This document shows positions 25,753 to 33,250 of a stretch of 64,000 nucleotides of DNA, piece by piece. Source of the DNA: JAGVPT01 sp963827085 (lineage in GTDB: Bacteria > Bacteroidota > Ignavibacteria > UBA10030 > UBA8401). A program made the translations under genes and the position numbers. The first letter of the stretch is position 1, and every line of letters begins with the position of its first letter. A model generated the notes under the pieces. That model made no database searches. It was not told the origin of the DNA and saw only the letters and a program-made list of their open reading frames with translations. The stretch spans positions 1 through 64,000 of the forward strand of contig CAWGZY010000002.1 in assembly GCA_963827085.1 (NCBI GenBank), read 5' to 3'.

Positions 25753-26757
25753 TCAAGAGTTAAGGAGCAAATAATTAGGTTGAAAAGGTTTATCAGATTT
25801 ACAGATGGCAAAGCACAAAATGAGAAGTTTTCGAGCAACAGCAACCAACGCAACTTTCTTAGTTTTGCCGTTGGCAACGAGACGATCAAAAAATCTTTTC
25901 ATTATTGGATTGAACCGAAGAGCGCTGACGGCAGCCATATAAAATGCTTTCCGTATTCTTGGGTTACCAATTTTAGAGATCCGGGAGCGTTTATAGACGC
26001 TCTTTCCCGACGTATAGGGAGCGGGTGCAATTCCAGCAAAGGCTGTCAGTTGTCGAGATGAATGAAATGATTCTAATGCTTGTGTTTCGGTCAACAAGAT
26101 ACCCGCGGTAACAAAACCGATGCTGGGAATTGATTGTAAGAGTTCCAGCATGTGTTTCCAGCGTTCATCAGTATTGATCATGTTCTTAAAGTTTGTTTCA
26201 AGCTCTTTGATTTGTTGTTCCAGAAATGTAATTGTCTTTTTCGAAACAACGATAGCACGTTGCGGTGGGATACCGGAGCGCTCATAACTGTGCAAACGAT
26301 TACGTTCCTGAGTAAGCATGCCAAGATACGCATCTCGTTGTCGCATCAATACTTGGAGTTCTTCACTGAAGGCTGATGGCGGCTCCCACGTGCGTGGATG
26401 CATCGTCGCTCCAAAACGAGCGATAAGATGTGCATCGAGTTCGTCGGTTTTACCTCGCTGCAACACTGATTGTGCATAGTATTTTACCTGTGCCGGGTTT
26501 GCGACACTCATGATGAAGTGATGATGGCGAAAGAACAATGCTAAGGCTTCCCAATACACACCGGTGGCTTCAACAACCACCATTGTTTCGGAAGGAACTA
26601 CACCAAGTGAGTGTAGCCATTGAGCGCAGGCAGAAAATCCTGATGATGTATTGGCAAATGTCGTTGCTTCGCCCTTATGTTTTGGTGTCGGTTCGTTTGT
26701 AACAACGCTCCCGACAAATGTTTCACTGGCGATATCGATACCGAGAATGTGTTTCAT
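25753..26757 (-). CDS. IS110-family transposase (DEDD recombinase)
   Basis: The N-terminal RuvC-like DEDD domain has GIDIASETF, EATGVYWEAL and KTDELDAHLIARF, giving the D, E, D, D set. The C-terminal Transposase_20 domain (IPSIGFVTAGILLTE; LTAFAGIAPAPYTSGKS; KIGNPRIRKAFYMAA) includes the serine used in the family's recombination chemistry. I start at ATG 26757, preceded by AAGGA, rather than the in-frame ATG at 26790, giving 334 residues. The frame is intact, so the element may be active. RNA-guided recombination by bridge RNA is established for the family (IS621), not shown here. Confidence 0.92.
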   Translation of the reverse strand: MKHILGIDIASETFVGSVVTNEPTPKHKGEATTFANTSSGFSACAQWLHSLGVVPSETMVVVEATGVYWEALALFFRHHHFIMSVANPAQVKYYAQSVLQRGKTDELDAHLIARFGATMHPRTWEPPSAFSEELQVLMRQRDAYLGMLTQERNRLHSYERSGIPPQRAIVVSKKTITFLEQQIKELETNFKNMINTDERWKHMLELLQSIPSIGFVTAGILLTETQALESFHSSRQLTAFAGIAPAPYTSGKSVYKRSRISKIGNPRIRKAFYMAAVSALRFNPIMKRFFDRLVANGKTKKVALVAVARKLLILCFAICKSDKPFQPNYLLLNS

Positions 26758-26970
26758 AGCGTGAGTCCTTCTTAGTTGCAATGCAACCATTTTCGTTTAC
26801 ATTGACTCTTGTGAATGCAGACTTAACGTCTTATGATACTGTTCGATGTTGACGAAAAATTCTGAAACCGGCCTTATCTTCGGGACGACATTTATTTGTC
26901 TAGGGATGACTCAGGCTTCTTGGCTTCAGACGGTTGTTCTATAAACTAAATAACTATTTCGAATATACAA
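26758..26970 (-). ncRNA. Candidate IS110 bridge-RNA region (left end of element)
   Basis: This is a noncoding segment directly upstream of the transposase within the presumed element, the position of the bridge RNA in IS110-group elements. It contains self-complementary stretches, but I could not fold it or identify target and donor loops. The call rests on family and position only. Confidence 0.35.
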
Positions 26971-27040
26971 GGGATGGCTTCGCCAGCGGCTTGGCGAGAG
27001 ATAATTATTCAGACATCTTAAACAATATATCGATTGACAA
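26968..27040. repeat. Dispersed intergenic repeat, copy B right part
   Basis: 27 nt (26971-26997) are identical to 12065-12091. The following segment (TTATTCAGACATCTTAAAC) parallels TTTTTCAGATGTCTCAAGT in copy A. It lies between the IS element and the ECF sigma gene and may contribute to the latter's upstream region. Confidence 0.65.
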
Positions 27041-27174
27041 GTTGAATGTCATTCGGTTTTTTGTTAAGTTTTGTCTACTAAAAACGTCAATTTAACTGCG
27101 TGCGAAATTTGTCAAATCCGAAATTCGCCGCTGATTATCATTCGCGGTCTACACAGCCGCGACGGGACAATTGC

Positions 27175-27765
27175 ATGTTTCCAATCTTTCTCACCGTTCT
27201 CGAACCTCCACGAGGCCTCCATAAAGAGTTTGAGAGAGAAGCGATACCTCATTCGGACATTCTCTATAATTATGCGCTTCGGATGACCGGCAACGCAGAC
27301 GACGCGCGGGACCTTCTGCAGGAGACATTTCTGAAAGCATTCCGTTTCTGGGATAAGTATGAGAAAGGAACCAACGTCCGCGCATGGTTGTTCCGTATTA
27401 TGAAAAACACATACATCAACGTCTACCGGAAAGCGGTCAAAGAGCCCGATACCGTTGATTACAACGACATCCAGAATTTTTACAATGTTATTCGTGAAAA
27501 TTCTACCGATGCGAACGATTTGCAGGAAAAATTGTTCGGGCACTTGCTCGACGATGACGTCACGAAAGCCCTTGAGGCGCTCCCGGAAGAATTTAGAACC
27601 GTCGTCATACTGTGCGATATTGAGGGGTTGACGTATGAAGAAATTGCGGAATTTGTTGAATGCCCGGTCGGAACGGTGCGGTCGCGTCTGCACCGGGGCC
27701 GAAAGCTTCTTTATGCACAGTTATTCGAGTACGCAAAAAAGCGCGGGTTTGTCGGAAAAGATTGA
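27175..27765 (+). CDS. ECF-type sigma factor (SigR/RpoE-like)
   Basis: Sigma-70 family factor of 196 residues that should direct RNA polymerase to a stress regulon. Region 2 is evident (YNYALRMTGNADDARDLLQE; AWLFRIMKNTYINVYRK) and region 4 carries the helix-turn-helix (LTYEEIAEFVECPVGTVRSR). I chose ATG 27175; a GTG at 27100 would add 25 poorly conserved residues. The anti-sigma gene begins 29 nt downstream, followed by a TlpA-like gene, so the three form an operon. ECF operons are often autoregulated, but no promoter could be assigned. Confidence 0.9.
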   Translation: MFPIFLTVLEPPRGLHKEFEREAIPHSDILYNYALRMTGNADDARDLLQETFLKAFRFWDKYEKGTNVRAWLFRIMKNTYINVYRKAVKEPDTVDYNDIQNFYNVIRENSTDANDLQEKLFGHLLDDDVTKALEALPEEFRTVVILCDIEGLTYEEIAEFVECPVGTVRSRLHRGRKLLYAQLFEYAKKRGFVGKD

Positions 27766-27794
27766 TCGATGAATAACATTATCCTGAAGGTGTA

Positions 27795-28622
27795 GTGGTG
27801 GATTGCCGAGAGTTCCAAGAGCTGATCAGCGAAGCAGTAGACAAACGGCTCAACACCACCATCGCACACCACTTCACCGCTCACGCCGGTGTTTGCCCTT
27901 CCTGCCGCAATGAATTCGAGATGGAGCGATTGACGAAATCGATCCTTCATGAAAAAATACAGCGGCAAAGCGTTCCAAGCATTGTGTCCGATTCCGTGCT
28001 TGCCGCGATGAAGCCGTTGCATCCCTCGTCGAGAAATTGGCTGACGGCAATATTCGGGGAAGCCTTCCTGAACCCTGCAGTTGCCATGGTGGCGCTCTTG
28101 CTCGTTGCAGTCGGAGCCGTATCCCTGCTCCAAAAAAACAACGCCATCCCGATATCAGGCAGCAAGAACATCATCACTCAATCGCTGAATAACTACAGCG
28201 CTGCAATGACCGGTGCGCTGAAGCCAACCTTGGTAAGCCACGACGCGGGCGACGTAAAAGACTACCTCGCTAAAGACACGCCGTTCGAAGTGAGCGTTGC
28301 AACGTTGGACGATTGCGATTGGTGCGGCGGCGTCCTTTCGGAGATTGACGGCGTGCGCCTCGTTCACGTTGTCTACCAGATAGGCGGAGAAGGATTGCTC
28401 TACGTTTATCAAGTGGACATGAACGAAGCGATGCGCGGGAATAAAATCGGATTGCCTGAAAACGCCAAAGCGTCTCTGGCAAAAACAGGATGGTATTTTG
28501 AACAAACACCCGACCTGTGCAATGTCGTGCTCTGGAGGCATAAGAATACGCTCTGCGCAGCAGTCAGCAAAATCGATAAGCATAAAATGATCGCTCTGTT
28601 GAGCGAGAAGGACCCATGGTAA
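27795..28622 (+). CDS. Transmembrane ZAS-type anti-sigma factor with periplasmic CxxC
   Basis: Predicted to hold the upstream sigma factor inactive at the membrane. The N-terminal cytoplasmic domain has the zinc-binding anti-sigma motif H30-x3-C34-x2-C37 (HAGVCPSC). One membrane segment spans about residues 92-112. The C-terminal periplasmic domain (about 145-272) resembles that of other zf-HC2 anti-sigma factors (VLSEIDGVRLVHVVYQ ... VVLWRHKNTLCAAVSKID), but here it contains C174-D-W-C177 plus C242 and C254. These four cysteines could sense redox state. Starts at GTG 27795 (or 27798) with GAAGG just upstream. Its last bases overlap the thioredoxin-like gene. Confidence 0.85.
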   Translation: MVDCREFQELISEAVDKRLNTTIAHHFTAHAGVCPSCRNEFEMERLTKSILHEKIQRQSVPSIVSDSVLAAMKPLHPSSRNWLTAIFGEAFLNPAVAMVALLLVAVGAVSLLQKNNAIPISGSKNIITQSLNNYSAAMTGALKPTLVSHDAGDVKDYLAKDTPFEVSVATLDDCDWCGGVLSEIDGVRLVHVVYQIGGEGLLYVYQVDMNEAMRGNKIGLPENAKASLAKTGWYFEQTPDLCNVVLWRHKNTLCAAVSKIDKHKMIALLSEKDPW

Positions 28623-29242
28623 CGCCGATGACAAAGTTCGATCAATCGCATTTCCACTTTTCGAGAACGTTCTTCGCCGGGGTGCTCGTGATGTTCATAT
28701 TGTTCTCCGGCTGTACTAAAAAAACCGATGAGAATTCATCCGCGCAATCCGCGTCCTCGTCGTCGGGCGAATTTATTGCTAACGTGTCAAAGGTGAATTC
28801 GGTTCAGAAAAATGAAGGAACGAAAGTGGCCGACTTCAGCTGGACGGACGAAACGGGAAAGAAAGTTTCATTTGCAGATTTCTCGAGAGACAACGTCGTG
28901 CTTATAAATTTTTGGGCGACGTGGTGCGGTCCGTGCAAGCGGGAATTACCGGATCTGGTAGCCCTTCGCGACGAATACAAAGACAAAAATATTAAGATTC
29001 TCGGTATCTCCGTCGACCGCGACGGCGATGTGCTCAACCTCGTTCACACATTTGCAGTGCAGGCAAATCTTGCATATCCAATTGTTATAGACAACGGAGA
29101 TCTCGAGCAGGCGTTCGGCGGTATTCGAGGCATTCCGACGTCGTTCTTTGTGAACAAGAAAGGGGAGATTGTGAAGAAAATGATCGGCTTGCAGACGAAA
29201 GAAACCTTCCAGGCGGAATTGCTGGCAGTTTCACAACAATAA
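28616..29242 (+). CDS. TlpA-like thioredoxin-fold lipoprotein
   Basis: Envelope thiol-disulfide protein of 208 residues. A lipoprotein signal ends at C33 (LFSGC), followed by a Ser-rich linker and a TlpA/ResA-type domain with active site W103-C104-G-P-C107 and the cis-Pro loop GIPTSF. Such proteins reduce or oxidise cysteines of exported proteins such as apocytochromes. Its ATG overlaps the anti-sigma stop by 7 nt, indicating tight coupling. Because the anti-sigma factor has periplasmic cysteines, it is an obvious candidate partner. ATG 28628 is an alternative start. Confidence 0.9.
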   Translation: MVTPMTKFDQSHFHFSRTFFAGVLVMFILFSGCTKKTDENSSAQSASSSSGEFIANVSKVNSVQKNEGTKVADFSWTDETGKKVSFADFSRDNVVLINFWATWCGPCKRELPDLVALRDEYKDKNIKILGISVDRDGDVLNLVHTFAVQANLAYPIVIDNGDLEQAFGGIRGIPTSFFVNKKGEIVKKMIGLQTKETFQAELLAVSQQ

Positions 29243-29250
29243 TAAGATTC

Positions 29251-29952
29251 TTACACACCGGCGAGCAGCCGGTCACCCAAATACGCCGGCAGCCCAGCTT
29301 CAATAATTTTTTCCCGAGCTAAACCGGCGTCATACTCTGCAACGACGTGTTCGTACTCCCACACGGCATCGTCAAAAATTCCGAAACTCAAACGCTTGTC
29401 GCGGTTGCGCGGTTGACCGACGCTGCCGACGTTGATAATATACCGTTTGCCTCTTTTAACCTCGGACAAAGTCATGTCTTCGCAGTACACACCGCTTATA
29501 TGAGAATGTCCGACCCAGCACAACGGTGTTGTAAAGAAATCGAAATACTCCTCAGCGTCATACCACGCGCTAATGTAGTTCCATTCTTCCGGTTTACCCG
29601 GCGAGGCGTGCACGAATGTGCTTTGATGGGCGAGCGCCGTGTACGGCAGATGCGAAAGGAATTCGATGTTCTCCGGAGTTAGTTGAAGGGCTGTCCATTC
29701 AATTGCCGCTCGAGCGTAGCGATTTAAATGTTCAGCCTGGCTTGTATCGAGCGCGGCCTGATCGTGATTGCCGAGAATGCAAAAGACGTTCCGAGTTCTA
29801 AGCAGTGAAATACATTCATTCGGATTTGCACCGTATCCGACGATATCGCCGAGGCAGTACACCTGATCGATTTCTTTCACATCGATGATTTCGAAAGCTC
29901 TCTGAATGGCCTGCAGGTTCGAGTGAATATCGGAGATAATCGCTATGCGCAT
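29251..29952 (-). CDS. Calcineurin-like metallophosphoesterase (YfcE/serine-threonine phosphatase type)
   Basis: Predicted metal-dependent phosphodiesterase or phosphatase of 233 residues. The five motifs are present: D8-x-H10 (ISDIHSN), GDIVGYG, GNHD, VHASPG and GHSH. Start at ATG 29952; a TTG three codons upstream is less likely. Cytosolic, substrate unknown. Convergent with the TlpA-like gene (9 nt between stops). A candidate miniature element lies directly upstream of its start. Confidence 0.88.
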   Translation of the reverse strand: MRIAIISDIHSNLQAIQRAFEIIDVKEIDQVYCLGDIVGYGANPNECISLLRTRNVFCILGNHDQAALDTSQAEHLNRYARAAIEWTALQLTPENIEFLSHLPYTALAHQSTFVHASPGKPEEWNYISAWYDAEEYFDFFTTPLCWVGHSHISGVYCEDMTLSEVKRGKRYIINVGSVGQPRNRDKRLSFGIFDDAVWEYEHVVAEYDAGLAREKIIEAGLPAYLGDRLLAGV

Positions 29953-29993
29953 GGAAAGCAATGTAATAGAACTGCAAACAAATGCAACTCGTG

Positions 29994-30152
29994 GGTAGTG
30001 TCGTACTTAGAACAAAGTCCAAGGGACTTTTTACGGAGAGCGGGAAATATCGCGCAAAGACGCAAAGCGCAAGGGAAACATATCCATTCTCTTTACGGCT
30101 TAGCGACTTTGCGTGAGCAAGCTTCACACCTATCCTAAATTAAGACATTACT
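29994..30152. mobile_element. Candidate second MITE-like element (159 bp)
   Basis: The left end GGTAGTGTCGTACTTAG resembles the start of the MITE at 1772 (GGTAGTGACTCAAGTT). The right end, read on the other strand, is AGTAATGTCTTAATTTAG, an imperfect inverted repeat of the left. Flanks AACTCGTG (29986-29993) and AACTCGAG (30153-30160) match at 7 of 8 positions, fitting an 8-bp target duplication. The interior holds CGCAAAG-type inverted repeats. Noncoding; less certain than the first element. Confidence 0.45.
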
Positions 30153-30376
30153 AACTCGAGCAAAATGGGAACGTTCAGAGACCTTCCGAAGGCTTCCTCA
30201 GAAGAATTATCAATTCTATTCGGCTGCCCATTTTTCAAGGAAAGCCTTCGGCAGGTTTATGCAGCTATATTCTTGAAACTCATACGAAATTCTGCTACCT
30301 TGTATTCAGCGGAAGCTAAATTTGTCAAGCGCAGATTTAGCTTTTTAATTTTTCATTTTTCACTCTTCAACTTTAT
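30153..30376. other. Upstream region of the polysaccharide locus
   Basis: Contains an imperfect inverted repeat, CCGAAGGCTTCCT near 30187 and AGGAAAGCCTTCGG near 30238 (one bulge), then an AT-rich stretch up to the asnB start. It probably carries the promoter for the first genes of the locus, but no -10/-35 set could be assigned with confidence. Confidence 0.35.
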
Positions 30377-32272
30377 ATGTGCGGTATCTGCGGTATACTC
30401 CACTTCGACGGAAGCACGCAGCCGGTGAACGAAGGCCTGCTCCACAGCATGACGGAAAAGATCAGACACCGCGGTCCCGATTCTGACGGAATGTACATCT
30501 CTCCGCAGAAAAATCTTGGATTCGGTTTTCGGCGGCTCGCGATCGTCGACCTTTCCCCTGCCGGCAATCAACCGATGTGCAACGAAGACGGCACCGTATG
30601 GATCGTGTTCAATGGCGAGATATACAACCATGCAAAACTCCGTCCAGCACTCGAAGCCGCAGGCCACCGCTATAAATCCCGCAGCGATACCGAGACGCTG
30701 ATTCATGCGTACGAAGAATACGGCCCTCAATTTGTGCAAAAACTTGAAGGGATGTTTGCCATCGCCCTCTGGGACTCAAAAAAACAAAAGCTCTTCCTCT
30801 TTCGCGACCGGATCGGCATTAAACCGCTGTACTATATTCAAACAAACAACCGGCTCCTTTTTGCATCGGAAATAAAAGCGATTCTTGAGGATCCCTCGAT
30901 ACAGCGGGAAGTAGACGAAATTGCTCTCTCACATTATTTTACGTTCATTGCCACCCCTGCGCCGCAAACGCTCTTCAAAGGAATTAAGAAGCTTGAAGCG
31001 GGGCACTTTTTAGAAATAGCATTGAATGGTACGGTCAGCAAAGAGGAATACTGGAATGTCTTTCAGCCCGTGGATAGCGAGGACGTGAACAACGAGGAAT
31101 ACAGTGCACGGCGCATCATCGAACTGCTTCGGGAGTCGATTGAAAAAAGAATGATGAGCGATGTCCCGTTCGGCGTGTTTCTCAGCGGCGGCCTCGACTC
31201 GAGCACCAACGTGGCGTTGATGAGCCAGCTCATGACCCGCCCGGTTGACACGTTTTCGGTTGCTATCGACGGGCAAAAGAATTTCAACGAGTTTTCCTAC
31301 GCGCGGCAGATCGCAAAAGAGTTCAAGACAAACCATCATGAAATTGTCATTAACGATAACGATTTCATCAACCTTTTCCCAAGCGTGATTTACCACCACG
31401 ACGAGCCGCTCGCCGACCCCGTCTCATTTCCCCTTTATTATGTGTCGAAGCTGGCACGAGACAACGGCACTATTGTGGTGCAGGTCGGGGAAGGAAGCGA
31501 CGAGCAATTTTGCGGCTACACACTCTATAAACGCATTATCCGCCTGCAGGAACAATTCCGGTTCATCCGCTCGATGCCCGAATCGATCCGATCGACAAGC
31601 TACACGATGCTTTCGACGCTGCTGAAATCGCTTCGGGTCGATTATCGCCAGAATTATATCAAGAATTTTCTCTCGGCCAACGAGCCCTTCCTCGGCGGAG
31701 CGACTGCGTTCGACGACAGCGAAAAGACTAAGCTGCTGAGCTCGTCCGCCGCACTATCCGGCGCATTAGTGGACAAATCATTCCGCGCAGTGCCGGGGGA
31801 TGACTACTCGACAAAAATGATCTACTGGGAATTGAAGAACCGCCTTCCCGAATTATTACTGATGCGGGTAGACAAAATGACGATGGCAACATCGGTCGAA
31901 GCCCGCGTTCCATTCCTCGACCATAAGCTCGTCGAGTTTTCGATGAAGATTCCGTGGCAATTAAAAATCAAGAACGGCGAAACCAAATATATTCTCAAGA
32001 AAGCGGTGGAAGGATTGATCCCCCGGAATATCATCTACCGGAAAAAAATAGGCTTTGCGGGTTCGGGAAAAAATATGCTGACAAAGAAAATTCTCGACTA
32101 TGCCAAACCGTTTTTGTTCGACTACGAGGATCCGTACACCGACAAGGCATATATCCGCAACCTTATCGACGAATATGAGCGGACGGGGATCAACTATTCA
32201 ACACAGATTTGGAGCCTCATCAATTTTAAGATGTGGCATAAATCCTGGATCGCCGGGGAAAAAATTACCTGA
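30377..32272 (+). CDS. asnB: Asparagine synthase (glutamine-hydrolysing), first copy
   Basis: Class II glutamine amidotransferase fused to an ATP-dependent synthetase, 631 residues. C2 (MCGICGI) is the glutaminase nucleophile. RHRGPDSDG and FNGEIYNH are conserved glutaminase segments, and the synthetase PP-loop is LSGGLDSS. Such enzymes amidate aspartate, but in surface-polysaccharide loci paralogues often amidate sugar acids. It opens the glycan locus and is followed after 35 nt by a methyltransferase. A paralogue lies at 53214. Confidence 0.93.
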   Translation: MCGICGILHFDGSTQPVNEGLLHSMTEKIRHRGPDSDGMYISPQKNLGFGFRRLAIVDLSPAGNQPMCNEDGTVWIVFNGEIYNHAKLRPALEAAGHRYKSRSDTETLIHAYEEYGPQFVQKLEGMFAIALWDSKKQKLFLFRDRIGIKPLYYIQTNNRLLFASEIKAILEDPSIQREVDEIALSHYFTFIATPAPQTLFKGIKKLEAGHFLEIALNGTVSKEEYWNVFQPVDSEDVNNEEYSARRIIELLRESIEKRMMSDVPFGVFLSGGLDSSTNVALMSQLMTRPVDTFSVAIDGQKNFNEFSYARQIAKEFKTNHHEIVINDNDFINLFPSVIYHHDEPLADPVSFPLYYVSKLARDNGTIVVQVGEGSDEQFCGYTLYKRIIRLQEQFRFIRSMPESIRSTSYTMLSTLLKSLRVDYRQNYIKNFLSANEPFLGGATAFDDSEKTKLLSSSAALSGALVDKSFRAVPGDDYSTKMIYWELKNRLPELLLMRVDKMTMATSVEARVPFLDHKLVEFSMKIPWQLKIKNGETKYILKKAVEGLIPRNIIYRKKIGFAGSGKNMLTKKILDYAKPFLFDYEDPYTDKAYIRNLIDEYERTGINYSTQIWSLINFKMWHKSWIAGEKIT

Positions 32273-32307
32273 TCGGAGAATTTATACACGATGACAGCGG
32301 GAACACC

Positions 32308-33114
32308 ATGATCGACATACAGGACGAGCAGCTCAAAAAGCAGGTCAGGGAATACTGGAATGCCCACCCGTGCGGTACCCAATTCACACATCTGGAATGG
32401 GGCTCGAAAGAGTTCTTTACCGAAGTCGAACGGTTCAGGTACGAGACTCAGCCGTTCATGAACACAATTATCGGGTTTGACCGGTATGCCGGAAAAAAAC
32501 TGTTGGAAATCGGATGCGGCCTCGGCACGGACCTGCTCCAATTCGCAAAAGGGGGTGCACTTGTCACAGGCATCGATCTTACTCCTCAGAGTATCGAACT
32601 TGTCAGGAAGCGGTTCAGGCTTGAGGGATTGACCGTCGACGCGCGTGTGTCGGACGCAGAAAATCTTCCGTTTGAAGACGCTTCATTCGATGTCGTTTAT
32701 TCATTCGGCGTACTTCACCATACTCCGAATACTCAAAAAGCGATCGACGAAGTCCACCGTGTTTTGAAACCCGGTGGGAAGATCATCATCATGCTGTACC
32801 ACAAGAATTCGCTTCATGTGTGGCTCGGAATTCCGCTCTTCACTTTGTGGAAGTCTTTGCGGGAAAAGAATAATGCATTGTCCCGGCCAACGCTTCTGGA
32901 AGATTGGGTACGCGTGTACGACGGGGGAGAAAATCCTCTCGGCAAAGCCTATTCAAAATCTGATGCCGAACGGATGTTCGCCCGGTTTCGAAACCGCACC
33001 TACACGTATTGCGACTCGTACCGCCGGAGGTTTCCGAGCTTCGTCAACGCAGTAAATCAAAAACTCCTCGCCCCCTGGTGCGGGTTCTGGATGGTAATAA
33101 AAGGGGAAAAGTAG
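32308..33114 (+). CDS. Class I SAM-dependent methyltransferase
   Basis: 268 residues with motif I LLEIGCGLGTDLL and the downstream FDVVYSFGVLHHTPN and VLKPGGKIII segments of Methyltransf_11/UbiE-type enzymes. The C-terminal part (RNRTYTYCDSYRRRFPSF) is specific and may bind the acceptor. No signal or membrane anchor. In this location it probably methylates a sugar or glycan intermediate, but the substrate is not evident. Confidence 0.85.
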   Translation: MIDIQDEQLKKQVREYWNAHPCGTQFTHLEWGSKEFFTEVERFRYETQPFMNTIIGFDRYAGKKLLEIGCGLGTDLLQFAKGGALVTGIDLTPQSIELVRKRFRLEGLTVDARVSDAENLPFEDASFDVVYSFGVLHHTPNTQKAIDEVHRVLKPGGKIIIMLYHKNSLHVWLGIPLFTLWKSLREKNNALSRPTLLEDWVRVYDGGENPLGKAYSKSDAERMFARFRNRTYTYCDSYRRRFPSFVNAVNQKLLAPWCGFWMVIKGEK

Positions 33115-33152
33115 AACGCCCCTTTTTGATTATAAACGTTATCCAACAAGCA

Positions 33153-33184
33153 AAGAAAGCCACGATTACTGCCGTGGCTTTCTT
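33153..33184. terminator. Bidirectional terminator hairpin
   Basis: 12-bp perfect stem AAGAAAGCCACG / CGTGGCTTTCTT with an 8-nt loop, between convergent genes ending at 33114 and 33251. A/T-rich ends of the stem on both sides suit termination in both directions. Confidence 0.75.
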
Positions 33185-33250
33185 GTTGATGGAACATTCT
33201 TTGCGCTGCGATTCGTAATAACTTCGTCAGCGTTTCAAGGCATCCTGATA

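Larger units (their letters stand above)
25691..26970 (-). mobile_element. IS110-family insertion sequence (approximate limits)
   Basis: The limits are inferred from where the dispersed repeat is interrupted, giving about 1.28 kb, normal for IS110 elements. The family lacks obvious terminal inverted repeats and makes little or no target duplication, and none was seen. The 213-nt noncoding stretch upstream of the transposase (26758-26970) is where IS110-group elements encode their bridge RNA. Confidence 0.6.
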
